This document shows positions 8,216-16,325 of a stretch of DNA of 64,000 nt, piece after piece. Source of the DNA: Bacteroidota bacterium (lineage in GTDB: Bacteria; Bacteroidota; Bacteroidia; Chitinophagales; BACL12); the NCBI GenBank assembly GCA_016706865.1, contig JADJIS010000003.1, forward strand, positions 186,001 through 250,000, in the 5' to 3' direction. Numbering within the stretch: the first letter of the stretch is position 1; each line of letters starts with the position of its first letter. The position numbers were made by a program, and so were the translations under genes. Below the pieces are notes generated by a model. The model saw only the letters and a program-made list of their open reading frames with translations, searched no databases and had not been told where the DNA came from.

Positions 8216-9886
8216 ATGCTTTCAAACAAAGAGGTTTCGGGTTTATTTAAAACCTTAGGTGCACTTATGGAGCTGCACGGGGAGAACGATTTTAAGACCA
8301 AGAGTTATACCAATGCTGCCTTTCAGCTAGGAAGGGTTACTGGAAGTGTAATGGAAATGCCTGAAGCGGAACTGGATAATATTCAGGGAGTAGGCAAATC
8401 CATAATCGGTAAAATAAAGGAATTGCGCAATTCGGGAACCATTGCTGCATTGGAGGAATATATGCAAAAAACGCCTCCGGGTCTTGTGGAAATTCTCCAA
8501 ATTAAAGGTTTGGGTGGCAAAAAAGTGGGTATGATATGGCGTGATCTTGGAATTGAATCGGTTGGGGAATTATTATATGCCTGTAACGAAAACCGACTCG
8601 CAAGCTTGAAAGGTTTTGGAGAAAAAACACAGGAAAGTGTAATTAAGTCCATCGAATATTTTCAGAGTAATATCGGCAAATTTCATTATGCGAGAATTGC
8701 TGCTGCAGTGGATGAAATTATTGGCCTGCTAAAAGAAAGGATTACTTCCGATAAAATTTCTTTATGTGGTGATATCCGGAGAAAATGTAATGTGATAGAA
8801 AAATTAGAGATCATTTGTGCGGAATCTTGTAACATCGCAAATAATTTGTATGCATTTCCTTTTTTATTGCGGGATAACAATGCAGAAAATTTAATATCGG
8901 GAAAAACAACAAATGATATTCACTTTGAAATTAGCATCGTCCCCGATCAGGATTATTATTTTGAATTATTTAAAAAGACAGGGTCAGAAAAACATGTTGA
9001 TATTATCGTTCAGAAATTAAATAATAAAACACAATTTGATTCGGAGGAAGCAATTTATCAAGCCGCGGGATATTCTTATATTTCCCCAGAGTTCCGCGAG
9101 GAACATATTGATCTCGATTCGCTGGAAGAGGCCAGTATCATTACGCTGCAGGACATTAGGGGAGTTGTTCACAACCACAGCACCTGGAGTGATGGGAAAA
9201 ATACGGTAGAAGAAATGGCACTGGCTTGTAAAAAGGGAGGGTACGAATATTTTGTAATTTCCGATCACTCTAAAACTGCGTCTTATGCAGGTGGATTAAC
9301 CGAAACACAAATATCAGAGCAACAAAAAGAAATTGAAGCACTCAATAATAAGTATCCTGATTTTAAAATTTTTAAAAGCATAGAGTGTGATATATTATTT
9401 GATGGAAAAATGGATTATGCAGATGAAATATTAAAAACCTTTGATCTTGTAATTGCAAGTGTTCATCAGAATTTAAAAATGGATGAACAAAAAGCAACTG
9501 CCCGTTTACTTGGTGCTATTGAAAATCCCTACACAACAATTTTAGGTCACATGACCGGCAGATTATTATTGAGTCGGCCTGGTTATCCTGTTGACCATAA
9601 AAAAATAATTGAGGTTTGTGCTGCAAATGATGTTGTTATAGAAATAAATGCAAATCCCTATCGATTGGATATTGACAACAGCTGGATACCTCTTGCCTTA
9701 AAAAACAAAGTAATGATCTCCATAAATCCCGATGCGCATAGTGTGGAAGGAATTAAAGATATCAACTGGGGAGTAATATCCGCCCGAAAGGGAGGTCTTA
9801 CAAAAAGTATGACCTGGAATGGTATGAACAGGGCTGAAATTGAATCCTGGCTCATGAACAGAAAAAAGAAAAAAGGCATTTCGTAA
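8216..9886 (+). CDS. polX: PolX-like protein: PHP nuclease with degenerate polymerase active site
   Basis: This 556-residue protein has the PolX order: helix-hairpin-helix DNA-binding segments (about 1-130), a family X polymerase palm (about 160-290) and a C-terminal PHP domain (about 315-550). PHP metal ligands are visible: HNHSTWSDG, ISDHSK, ECDILFDG, SVHQN, LGHMTGR and NPDAH. In the palm, the segment aligned with the usual GDxD reads VIEKLEII, and the third aspartate position reads HFEIS, so the catalytic aspartates appear to be replaced (K/E and E). The protein is therefore likely a 3'-exonuclease or AP-repair nuclease rather than a polymerase. The start ATG at 8216 faces the divergent tetR promoter. 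Confidence 0.88.
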   Translation: MLSNKEVSGLFKTLGALMELHGENDFKTKSYTNAAFQLGRVTGSVMEMPEAELDNIQGVGKSIIGKIKELRNSGTIAALEEYMQKTPPGLVEILQIKGLGGKKVGMIWRDLGIESVGELLYACNENRLASLKGFGEKTQESVIKSIEYFQSNIGKFHYARIAAAVDEIIGLLKERITSDKISLCGDIRRKCNVIEKLEIICAESCNIANNLYAFPFLLRDNNAENLISGKTTNDIHFEISIVPDQDYYFELFKKTGSEKHVDIIVQKLNNKTQFDSEEAIYQAAGYSYISPEFREEHIDLDSLEEASIITLQDIRGVVHNHSTWSDGKNTVEEMALACKKGGYEYFVISDHSKTASYAGGLTETQISEQQKEIEALNNKYPDFKIFKSIECDILFDGKMDYADEILKTFDLVIASVHQNLKMDEQKATARLLGAIENPYTTILGHMTGRLLLSRPGYPVDHKKIIEVCAANDVVIEINANPYRLDIDNSWIPLALKNKVMISINPDAHSVEGIKDINWGVISARKGGLTKSMTWNGMNRAEIESWLMNRKKKKGIS

Positions 9887-9891
9887 CTTTG
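9884..9891 (+). promoter_or_regulatory. Possible -7 element before the UbiA-family gene
   Basis: TAACTTTG matches TAnnTTTG and contains the polX stop codon. The UbiA gene starts 8 nt later, so the transcript would have almost no leader. No good TTTG box is visible at -33, so confidence is moderate. Confidence 0.45.
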
Positions 9892-9899
9892 CGGCTCTG

Positions 9900-10754
9900 A
9901 TGCGCAAGTATTTTTCACTTATAACCTTTAGTCACACCGTTTTTGCGTTGCCATTTGCAATTATTGGTTTCACCTTGGGAACCCGCCAGCCTGGCGCTGA
10001 TCCTTTCAGTTGGACCGATCTGCTTTTAGTTATCGCCTGTATGGTATTTGCCAGAAGTGCGGCTATGGCGTTCAACAGGTATATCGACAGCGATATCGAT
10101 AAACTAAATAAACGAACTGCACAAAGAGAAATTCCGAGTGGGGTTATTTCTAGAAAAAGAGCCTTATTCTTTGTAATTTTTAATGCCGCTGCATTTGTAA
10201 TTTGTGCGGGATTGCTCAACAGACTTTGTTTGTATTTATCACCTGTAGCTTTGCTTGTGATCTTGGGATATAGTTATACAAAAAGATTTACCTGGCTTTG
10301 TCATTTTATTTTGGGGTTGGGATTATCACTCGCTCCAATTGGAGCATATATTGCGGTTACGGAAACTTTTCAGATATTGCCAATACTTTTTTCTTTAGCA
10401 GTATTTACCTGGGTTTCTGGGTTTGATATTATTTATGCTTTGCAGGATGAAGATTTTGATACGGAAAATAATTTGTATTCCATACCGGTAAAATTGGGAA
10501 AAACAAATGCAATAATTGTTTCCATTTGTTTACACATCATAACGGTGATGCTGATTTGTTATGCAGGATTATATATTGAATTTAGCACATGGTATTGGTT
10601 AGGTGCAGGTTTATTTACCGGTTTACTTATTTATCAGCATTTAATTGTAAAACCGGACGATCTGAGCAGAATAAACAGAGCATTTTTCACCACTAATGGA
10701 GTTGCAAGTGTGATATTTGGAATTTTTGTAATTGTTGATCTAATCTATTTCTGA
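9900..10754 (+). CDS. UbiA-family prenyltransferase (menaquinone pathway, MqnP/UbiA-like)
   Basis: This 284-residue polytopic membrane protein has about eight to nine transmembrane helices. The two aspartate-rich motifs that bind Mg-prenyl diphosphate are present: NRYIDSDIDKLNKRT (about 60-74) and YALQDEDFDTE (about 180-190). The second motif followed by NLYSIPVKLG resembles 4-hydroxybenzoate and futalosine-pathway (MqnP) prenyltransferases. MenA or haem-type UbiA enzymes are less likely. The exact aromatic substrate cannot be told from the sequence. Its stop overlaps the start of ruvX (TGATG). Confidence 0.8.
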   Translation: MRKYFSLITFSHTVFALPFAIIGFTLGTRQPGADPFSWTDLLLVIACMVFARSAAMAFNRYIDSDIDKLNKRTAQREIPSGVISRKRALFFVIFNAAAFVICAGLLNRLCLYLSPVALLVILGYSYTKRFTWLCHFILGLGLSLAPIGAYIAVTETFQILPILFSLAVFTWVSGFDIIYALQDEDFDTENNLYSIPVKLGKTNAIIVSICLHIITVMLICYAGLYIEFSTWYWLGAGLFTGLLIYQHLIVKPDDLSRINRAFFTTNGVASVIFGIFVIVDLIYF

Positions 10755-11164
10755 TGGCTAGAGTATTAGGTATAGATTACGGCGCAAAACGTGTGGGACT
10801 GGCAGTTACAGACCCTATGCAAATTATTGCAACAGCATTAACAACGGTGGAAAGTAAAATTGCATTGGATTATATTATTAAGTATATCAAGGAAAATGAA
10901 GTAGAAAAAATATTAATAGGTTATCCATTGGACCTTCGTGGAAATGCCACGCATGCGACACATATGGTAGATCGGTTTATCATTGAACTTTCTAAAAAAA
11001 TAAATGGTATTCCTATTGTTAAATGGGATGAAGCATATACCAGTAAAATGGCAATGCGCACTCTAATTGATAGTGGAGTAAAGAAAAAACAAAGGCGCGA
11101 TAAAGGTCTCCTGGATCAGATAAGCGCAACTATAATTTTACAGGAATATTTACAAAATTTGTAA
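10754..11164 (+). CDS. ruvX: Putative Holliday junction resolvase RuvX/YqgF
   Basis: This 136-residue RNase H-fold protein begins with the family motif GIDYGAKRVGLAVTDP, where the first aspartate binds metal. It contains IGYPLDLRGNATHAT, the KWDEAYTSKMA motif with the second acidic residue, and a C-terminal KGLLDQISATIILQEYL helix whose aspartate is conserved. It has roles in pre-16S rRNA end processing and possibly recombination. The start overlaps the upstream UbiA stop, and def follows after 1 nt, which suggests one transcript. Confidence 0.93.
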   Translation: MARVLGIDYGAKRVGLAVTDPMQIIATALTTVESKIALDYIIKYIKENEVEKILIGYPLDLRGNATHATHMVDRFIIELSKKINGIPIVKWDEAYTSKMAMRTLIDSGVKKKQRRDKGLLDQISATIILQEYLQNL

Positions 11165-11165
11165 T

Positions 11166-11762
11166 ATGATATTACCAATTACTGCATACGGAAATCCGGT
11201 ATTAAAAAAAGTAGCAAAGGATATAGATCCCGAATATCCGGGTTTACAAAAACTCATTGCTGATATGTGGGAGACCATGTATAATGGAAGAGGAGTTGGA
11301 TTGGCTGCTCCACAGGTTGGGTTGGATATACGTTTATTTGTTATTGATAGCGAACAATTAGTAAAAGAGAATGAGGAGGATGAAGAAGAGGAGGAAGACG
11401 ATAGATACCGCATTACAAAAGGCATAAAAAAGGTGTTTATCAACCCTAAAATTGTCAAGGAATTCGGCACTCCCTGGGTGTATGAGGAGGGCTGTTTGAG
11501 CATACCCGATATTCGTGTCAAAATATCGCGTAACGAAACGGTTACGCTTCGGTATTATGACGAAAATTTCATGGAACACACAGAAGATTTCAGTGAAATG
11601 AACGCCCGTATCATTCAGCATGAATACGATCATGTGGAGGGAATTCTTCTCACTGATCACATGACTCCCCTCAAGCGCAGTCTCATAAAAACCAAGCTGG
11701 AAAATATTTCGAAAGGGAAGGTGTCGGTGAAGTATAAGATGAAGTTTGCGGTGGTGAAGTAG
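11166..11762 (+). CDS. def: Peptide deformylase with acidic insertion
   Basis: This 198-residue metalloenzyme removes the N-formyl group from nascent proteins. Motif 1 GVGLAAPQVG, motif 2 EEGCLSIPDI (metal cysteine) and motif 3 QHEYDHVEGI (HExxH metal site) are all intact. A run of acidic residues (ENEEDEEEEEDDR, about residues 67-79) sits between motifs 1 and 2, where most homologues have a short loop. A simple-sequence hexamer array begins 11 nt after the stop. Confidence 0.95.
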   Translation: MILPITAYGNPVLKKVAKDIDPEYPGLQKLIADMWETMYNGRGVGLAAPQVGLDIRLFVIDSEQLVKENEEDEEEEEDDRYRITKGIKKVFINPKIVKEFGTPWVYEEGCLSIPDIRVKISRNETVTLRYYDENFMEHTEDFSEMNARIIQHEYDHVEGILLTDHMTPLKRSLIKTKLENISKGKVSVKYKMKFAVVK

Positions 11763-11773
11763 GGGAGGGTAGT

Positions 11774-11859
11774 GGCAGTGGCAGTGGCAGTGGCAGTCGC
11801 AGTCGCAGTCGCAGTCGCAGTCGCAGTCGCAGTCGCAGTCGCAGTCGCAAAATTTTGCG
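11774..11859. repeat. Hexanucleotide array (GGCAGT)4(CGCAGT)8 plus palindrome
   Basis: Four GGCAGT units (11774-11797) are followed by eight CGCAGT units (11798-11845), all perfect. A 14-bp palindrome CGCAAAATTTTGCG follows at 11846-11859. The complementary strand is open as a Leu/Arg repeat, but that is a by-product of the repeat. The switch from G to C at one position across a sharp boundary implies two expansion events. Confidence 0.95.
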
Positions 11860-11950
11860 GCGCAAAATTAATTCAGTGATGAATATATTTATTTAAAATT
11901 AAAGTTTCTATTGGAGGAATTAGGTAGTAGACTGCACGAAGGAAATTGCT

Positions 11951-12709
11951 CCGAAGTGAAGGTTCAAGGTAAACGAAAACTTGCTCATCTATGGGGTAGG
12001 GGGCCAAAACATCGATGGGAACTTAACCGAATTAAATATCGAATATAGAACAAGGAATAAAGAATATTAAACCTGTCGACTACTCGGAGGATCCTCCTCC
12101 GTAGTTAAAGTTGGAGAATATCAAATAACAATCAAAAAATAAAAAACATCAATCGGATCGACAGACCGAATGATATTCCTCCGAAGTGAAGGTTCAAGGT
12201 ATACGAAAACTTACTCCCCTATGGGGTAGGGGGCCAAAACATCAATAGGAACTTAACCGAATTAAATATCGAATATAGAACAAGGAATAAAGAATATTAA
12301 ACCTGTCGACTACCCGGAGGATCCTCCTCCGTAGTTAAAGTTGGAGAATATCAAATAACAATCAAAAAATAAAAAACATCAATCGGATCGACAGACCGAA
12401 TGATATTCCTCCGAAGTGAAGGTTCAAGGTATACGAAAACTTACTCCCCTATGGGGTAGGGGGCCAAAACATCGATGGGAACTTAACCGAATTAAATATC
12501 GAATATAGAACAAGGAATAAAGAATATTAAACCTGTCGACTATCCGGAGGATCCTCCTCCGTAGTTAAACTTGGAGAATATCAAATAACAATCAAAAAAT
12601 AAAAAACATCAATCGGATCGACCGCCCGAATGATATTCCTCCGAAGTGAAGGTTCAAGGTAAACGAAAACTTGCTCATCTATGGGGTAGGGGCCAAAACA
12701 TTAATCGGA
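11951..12709. repeat. 230-bp tandem repeat array (three full copies plus partial)
   Basis: Units begin with CCGAAGTGAAGGTTCAAGGT at 11951, 12181, 12411 and 12641, a constant 230-bp period. Copies differ at only a few sites (for example ACTC, ACCC or ATCC before GGAGGATCCTCC). Each unit holds a palindrome GGAGGATCCTCC, a CCCCTATGGGG hairpin and an AT-rich segment. The fourth copy diverges after about 12709. No long reading frame spans a unit. A diverged relative lies at about 24115-24200. Confidence 0.93.
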
Positions 12710-12820
12710 ACCTAACCCTGAAACTTTTGGTAACCCACAATAATATCGAACCTGTCTGCCAGCAGTCGCCAGGCAGGTAAAGAACAAGGAATAAAGAACA
12801 TCAATCGGAATCATAACCCC

Positions 12821-13002
12821 GAACTCAGAACTCAGAACCCCGAACCCCGAACTCAGAACCCAGAACCCAGAACTCAGAACCCCGAACCCCGAACTCAGAA
12901 CCCCGAACTCAGAACCCCGAACTCAGAACCCCGAACTCAGAACCCCGAACTCAGAACCCCGAACTCAGAACCCCGAACTCAGAACTCAGAACCCCGAACT
13001 CA
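12821..13002. repeat. Heptamer array GAACTCA/GAACCCC, 26 units
   Basis: Exactly 26 consecutive 7-mers (182 nt) of the form GAACYCM occupy this span without a register slip. GAACTCA and GAACCCC alternate, with some GAACCCA. The array ends in GAACGCT, and related arrays at 21501 and 24314 end similarly in GAACG. Between 12710 and 12820 is dispersed-repeat sequence. From 13003 to 13106 I see no feature other than a weak TACCTTCG at 13095. Confidence 0.95.
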
Positions 13003-13106
13003 GAACGCTATACAACTCAACCTGAATTTTTCTCAATTCATCCGAAAATTTCTCAATTCGACGGTAAGAGAGGGAGGGAGATTATAACATTTGATACCTT
13101 CGGGCT

Positions 13107-14159
13107 ATGGCGATCAAAAGGTATAGTAAAAAGGAACCAATAGTATTTCTTTGGGTAATAGTTCCCTATATCCTGTGTATGAATTTGCTTTTGTTTGGCA
13201 CCTGCATTTTTAATTCGTTTGGCGCATTTTTCCTGAGTTTTTTTTCCAGCGTTGTATATTTTTTCATTATTTACGCCATTTTTGGGACTGTTGCTGTTTT
13301 GATCAAAAACAGAATATCGGCTGCCGGAGATCTTTTTAAAAGGATCATGGTGATGTTACCTGTTTTTTATGTAATGAATATAGGTGCAATTAATGGCGCA
13401 TATTATGTTTATGAAAGAGCAAATATTTTTGGATGTGAGCCACTTGCTGACATGAAATGGTGGACAATTTTATACGCATGTGTAATGAGTACCGTTATTA
13501 CATTCATAAATGAAGGAATGGCAAATTGGGAAAAATGGAAAAATTCAATTTCAGAAAGTGAGAAATTACGGAATAATTATCAGCGCAGTAAATTGTTGGG
13601 ATTAAAGGGCCAGATAAATCCTCATTTTTTATTTAATTGTTTTAATACACTTTCAGGCTTAATTCATGAGAATGAAGAGGATGCGGAAAAGTTTTTAGAT
13701 GAAATGACAAAAGTACACCGATATCTGCTTCGGAATGACGATGATTTTTTAGTACCTGTTGTTGATGAAATTAAATTTGCACAGTCATACCTCAATTTAA
13801 TAAAAGCCCGGTTCGGAAATGCAATTAATACCACGGTAAATATTACCCGGGAGACGTTACAACAGTTTATTCCACCTCTGAGTTTGCAAGTGATTCTTGA
13901 AAATATTATTTATACAAATGCTCTCACTAAGAAACAGCCACTGCAGATTCGCATCGATTACGATAAAGACAATCACCTTCTTATTACGCATTCTCTGCAC
14001 GAAAAAATAATTGTCCAAAATTTGAATGTAGATGAAGGGTTGGATAATTTGATTCGTAAATATAATTTACTCAACGTGGAGGGAATGCAAATTGCTGAAT
14101 CGGATGGAATGAGAACCATAGTATTGCCATTATTCACCAGTAACAAAACTGATTCATGA
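13107..14159 (+). CDS. LytS-type sensor kinase with degenerate ATP-binding domain
   Basis: This 350-residue membrane protein has four predicted transmembrane helices (about 1-140), a short coiled coil and a HisKA_7TM/LytS-type dimerisation domain. The phosphoacceptor motif GQINPHFLFNCFNTLSGL (His about 171) is present. Its ATPase domain is poor: the N-box reads VILENIIYTNAL instead of xxENAxKH, and the glycine box reads VDEGLDNLIRKY instead of GxGLxN. It overlaps the second kinase gene by 4 nt. It may act as a pseudokinase partner that receives phosphate from the second kinase. Confidence 0.85.
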   Translation: MAIKRYSKKEPIVFLWVIVPYILCMNLLLFGTCIFNSFGAFFLSFFSSVVYFFIIYAIFGTVAVLIKNRISAAGDLFKRIMVMLPVFYVMNIGAINGAYYVYERANIFGCEPLADMKWWTILYACVMSTVITFINEGMANWEKWKNSISESEKLRNNYQRSKLLGLKGQINPHFLFNCFNTLSGLIHENEEDAEKFLDEMTKVHRYLLRNDDDFLVPVVDEIKFAQSYLNLIKARFGNAINTTVNITRETLQQFIPPLSLQVILENIIYTNALTKKQPLQIRIDYDKDNHLLITHSLHEKIIVQNLNVDEGLDNLIRKYNLLNVEGMQIAESDGMRTIVLPLFTSNKTDS

Positions 14160-15187
14160 AAATACCGAATCCTCCCAGACATCAATATATCGGATTTTGG
14201 TTATCCATGCCATTTATCGTTTTGGCCTGGTGTTATATTTTGTATGATAATAGATTATTTCACGACTGGAAGGTGTGTGCAGTAACATATCCCATAATCT
14301 ATCTTATTGGATATTGTTCCTGGCGTATGCATGGTGTTTACGATCATTATATTCGCAAAAAATTTCCTTCATTAGACGAAACACACAAACGTGTCAAATA
14401 TAAACTGGCGGTAAATTTACTGGTAATGACACCTTCCGTTTTGTTGATTTTGTTGGTGTTTCACGGTTTTCATATTCTAGGTTATCAGGTTGCAGAAGGA
14501 GATATAAAATATGCCTATCTGGCAGGTTTAACTGTTAATATTATTTTCGAATCGTTATGGGAAGTAATTTATATCATAGAAAAATATAAGGAATCGGTGG
14601 CTGAGAAAGAAATGATTGAACAGATGCAGTTGCAACAGGAATTTGATAATCTGAAACAGAAGGTAAATCCCCATTTTTTATTTAATTGTTTTAATACACT
14701 TTCCTCTTTAATTACAGAGGACAAGGAGAAGGCGGAAACCTTCCTTGATGAGCTCAGCAAAGTTTATCGTTATCTTTTACGTAATAATGAAAGCGGAATG
14801 AGCACTGTGGAAGAGGAAATGAATTTTATTCGTTCTTATGCTAAATTATTGCAGACCCGTTATGGAGACGCATTTGTAATGAATTTAAATATTGACAATA
14901 AGTTTAAGGAATTTGAACTACCCTCTCTTAGTTTGCAATTGTTGATCGAAAATGCCGTAAAACATAATGTTGTAAGCAAACAAGACCCTATCAGGGTATC
15001 TATAATCTCTACGGAGGATGGTCATCTGAGGATAGAAAATAATTTGAATAAAAGGATCAACACAGCAGAATCAACTGGAATAGGGCTTAAGAATATCAGG
15101 GAGAAATACAAACTATTACACAGGAATGATATAGAAATTGTTGAGACAAATGAATCGTTTGTAGTTACACTGCCTATGATGGGATAA
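14156..15187 (+). CDS. LytS-type sensor histidine kinase
   Basis: This 343-residue kinase has four transmembrane helices, then KQKVNPHFLFNCFNTLSSL with the phosphoacceptor histidine at about residue 173. An intact N-box (LLIENAVKHNVV) and glycine box (STGIGLKNIREKYKLL) follow. It is similar to the preceding gene throughout, so the pair arose by duplication. It is translationally coupled to that gene (ATGA) and followed by a LytTR response regulator, its likely partner. The signal sensed is unknown. Confidence 0.9.
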   Translation: MKIPNPPRHQYIGFWLSMPFIVLAWCYILYDNRLFHDWKVCAVTYPIIYLIGYCSWRMHGVYDHYIRKKFPSLDETHKRVKYKLAVNLLVMTPSVLLILLVFHGFHILGYQVAEGDIKYAYLAGLTVNIIFESLWEVIYIIEKYKESVAEKEMIEQMQLQQEFDNLKQKVNPHFLFNCFNTLSSLITEDKEKAETFLDELSKVYRYLLRNNESGMSTVEEEMNFIRSYAKLLQTRYGDAFVMNLNIDNKFKEFELPSLSLQLLIENAVKHNVVSKQDPIRVSIISTEDGHLRIENNLNKRINTAESTGIGLKNIREKYKLLHRNDIEIVETNESFVVTLPMMG

Positions 15188-15278
15188 TGGTGATACAATT
15201 AAATAAACCGAAAATGCAACTGAAGATAAAAAATTAACAATTCATAACATTCGGCTGAATTTAAATTATAAGAAGAGA

Positions 15279-15286
15279 TAATTTTG
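15279..15286 (+). promoter_or_regulatory. -7 element before the LytTR regulator gene
   Basis: TAATTTTG matches TAnnTTTG and lies 35 nt before the ATG at 15322 in a 134-nt gap after the kinase pair. This suggests the regulator can be transcribed separately. No convincing -33 box was seen. Confidence 0.45.
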
Positions 15287-15321
15287 TAAGTATAGAAGTG
15301 CAAAAGTAAAAACCAAACATT

Positions 15322-16098
15322 ATGAAGATATTTATTGTTGAAGATGAAGAATTGGCAGTAAAAAAATTACAAAAAACACTGTTTGCGGTTAACCCCGATA
15401 TTAAAATTGCAGGAACAGCAGATAGTATTGCCTCCTCCGTGGAATGGTTGCAAAATAATCCCCAACCTGACCTTATTTTAATGGATATAGAACTCGCTGA
15501 TGGGCAAAGTTTTGAGATATTCAATTTATTTAAGGTTAAGAGTCCCGTCATCTTTACCACAAGTTATGATGAATATGCATTAAAGGCTTTTAAGGTGAAT
15601 AGTATTGATTATTTATTGAAACCTATTCAGAAAGAAGACATGGAAGCAGCTCTGAAAAAATTCATGGATTTGAAAAAAGTATATAACTCGTCTGATGAGC
15701 CTGGAATGCAAGTAAATTCACTCATTAAAGAGTTACAGAATACATTGCAAAATAAAGAATATCGGAAAAGATTTCTCGTAAAACATTTGCAAAAACTTAT
15801 TTCTGTAGATATAGAAAATATTGCATATTTCTACAGCGACGATAGGATCAATTTTTTTAAAACCTTCGATGATAAAAAATATGTTATCGACTATACGATG
15901 GATGAAATAGAAACCATGATAGATCCCCGCGAATATTTCCGGATAAACAGAGCTTTTCTGGTATCTATTAAAGGAATAGATCAGATTCACGATTATTTCG
16001 GGAACAGACTTAAATTATATCTTAAACCTGATATTGATAAGGAGGCTCTGGTGAGCAGAGAAAAGGTGACGGAATTTAAAGAGTGGATGGGCAAATAA
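15322..16098 (+). CDS. LytTR-family response regulator
   Basis: This 258-residue DNA-binding regulator has a receiver domain (1-120) with the acidic pair VEDEE, phosphoacceptor aspartate in LILMDIELADG (about residue 54), threonine in FTTSYDEYA and lysine in LLKPI. A C-terminal LytTR domain follows (about 145-255; RFLVKHLQKLISVDIENIAYFY, then EYFRINRAFLVSIKGI). It is the expected output partner of the two LytS-type kinases upstream. LytTR proteins usually control cell-surface or envelope genes, and the next gene encodes a secreted surface protein. Confidence 0.92.
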   Translation: MKIFIVEDEELAVKKLQKTLFAVNPDIKIAGTADSIASSVEWLQNNPQPDLILMDIELADGQSFEIFNLFKVKSPVIFTTSYDEYALKAFKVNSIDYLLKPIQKEDMEAALKKFMDLKKVYNSSDEPGMQVNSLIKELQNTLQNKEYRKRFLVKHLQKLISVDIENIAYFYSDDRINFFKTFDDKKYVIDYTMDEIETMIDPREYFRINRAFLVSIKGIDQIHDYFGNRLKLYLKPDIDKEALVSREKVTEFKEWMGK

Positions 16099-16325
16099 AA
16101 AGTATATAGCATTTATAAAGTTTTATAATAGCAGAAGGTGATCATCGAATTACTTTTTGCTTTTTTATTTTAAATTATTTCATGGGTTTTCTGCTTTCAA
16201 TTCGGGTCGATTTTCATGCAATTTAATTAGCAAAAATTACAATTCATACGAAACTACTCTTTTGAAACTGCTTATCATACGAATTTTGTATAAAATATTA
16301 AATTAAAAACTAAAAACAAAATTTT

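Noticed and set aside
11683..11865. Minus-strand 60-residue frame with Leu-Arg repeats
   Set aside because: It is the translation of the hexamer array and overlaps def. There is no start context.
12821..13002. CRISPR-like look of the GAACTCA/GAACCCC array
   Set aside because: Units are 7 nt with no unique spacers and no cas genes are nearby. It is a simple heptamer array.
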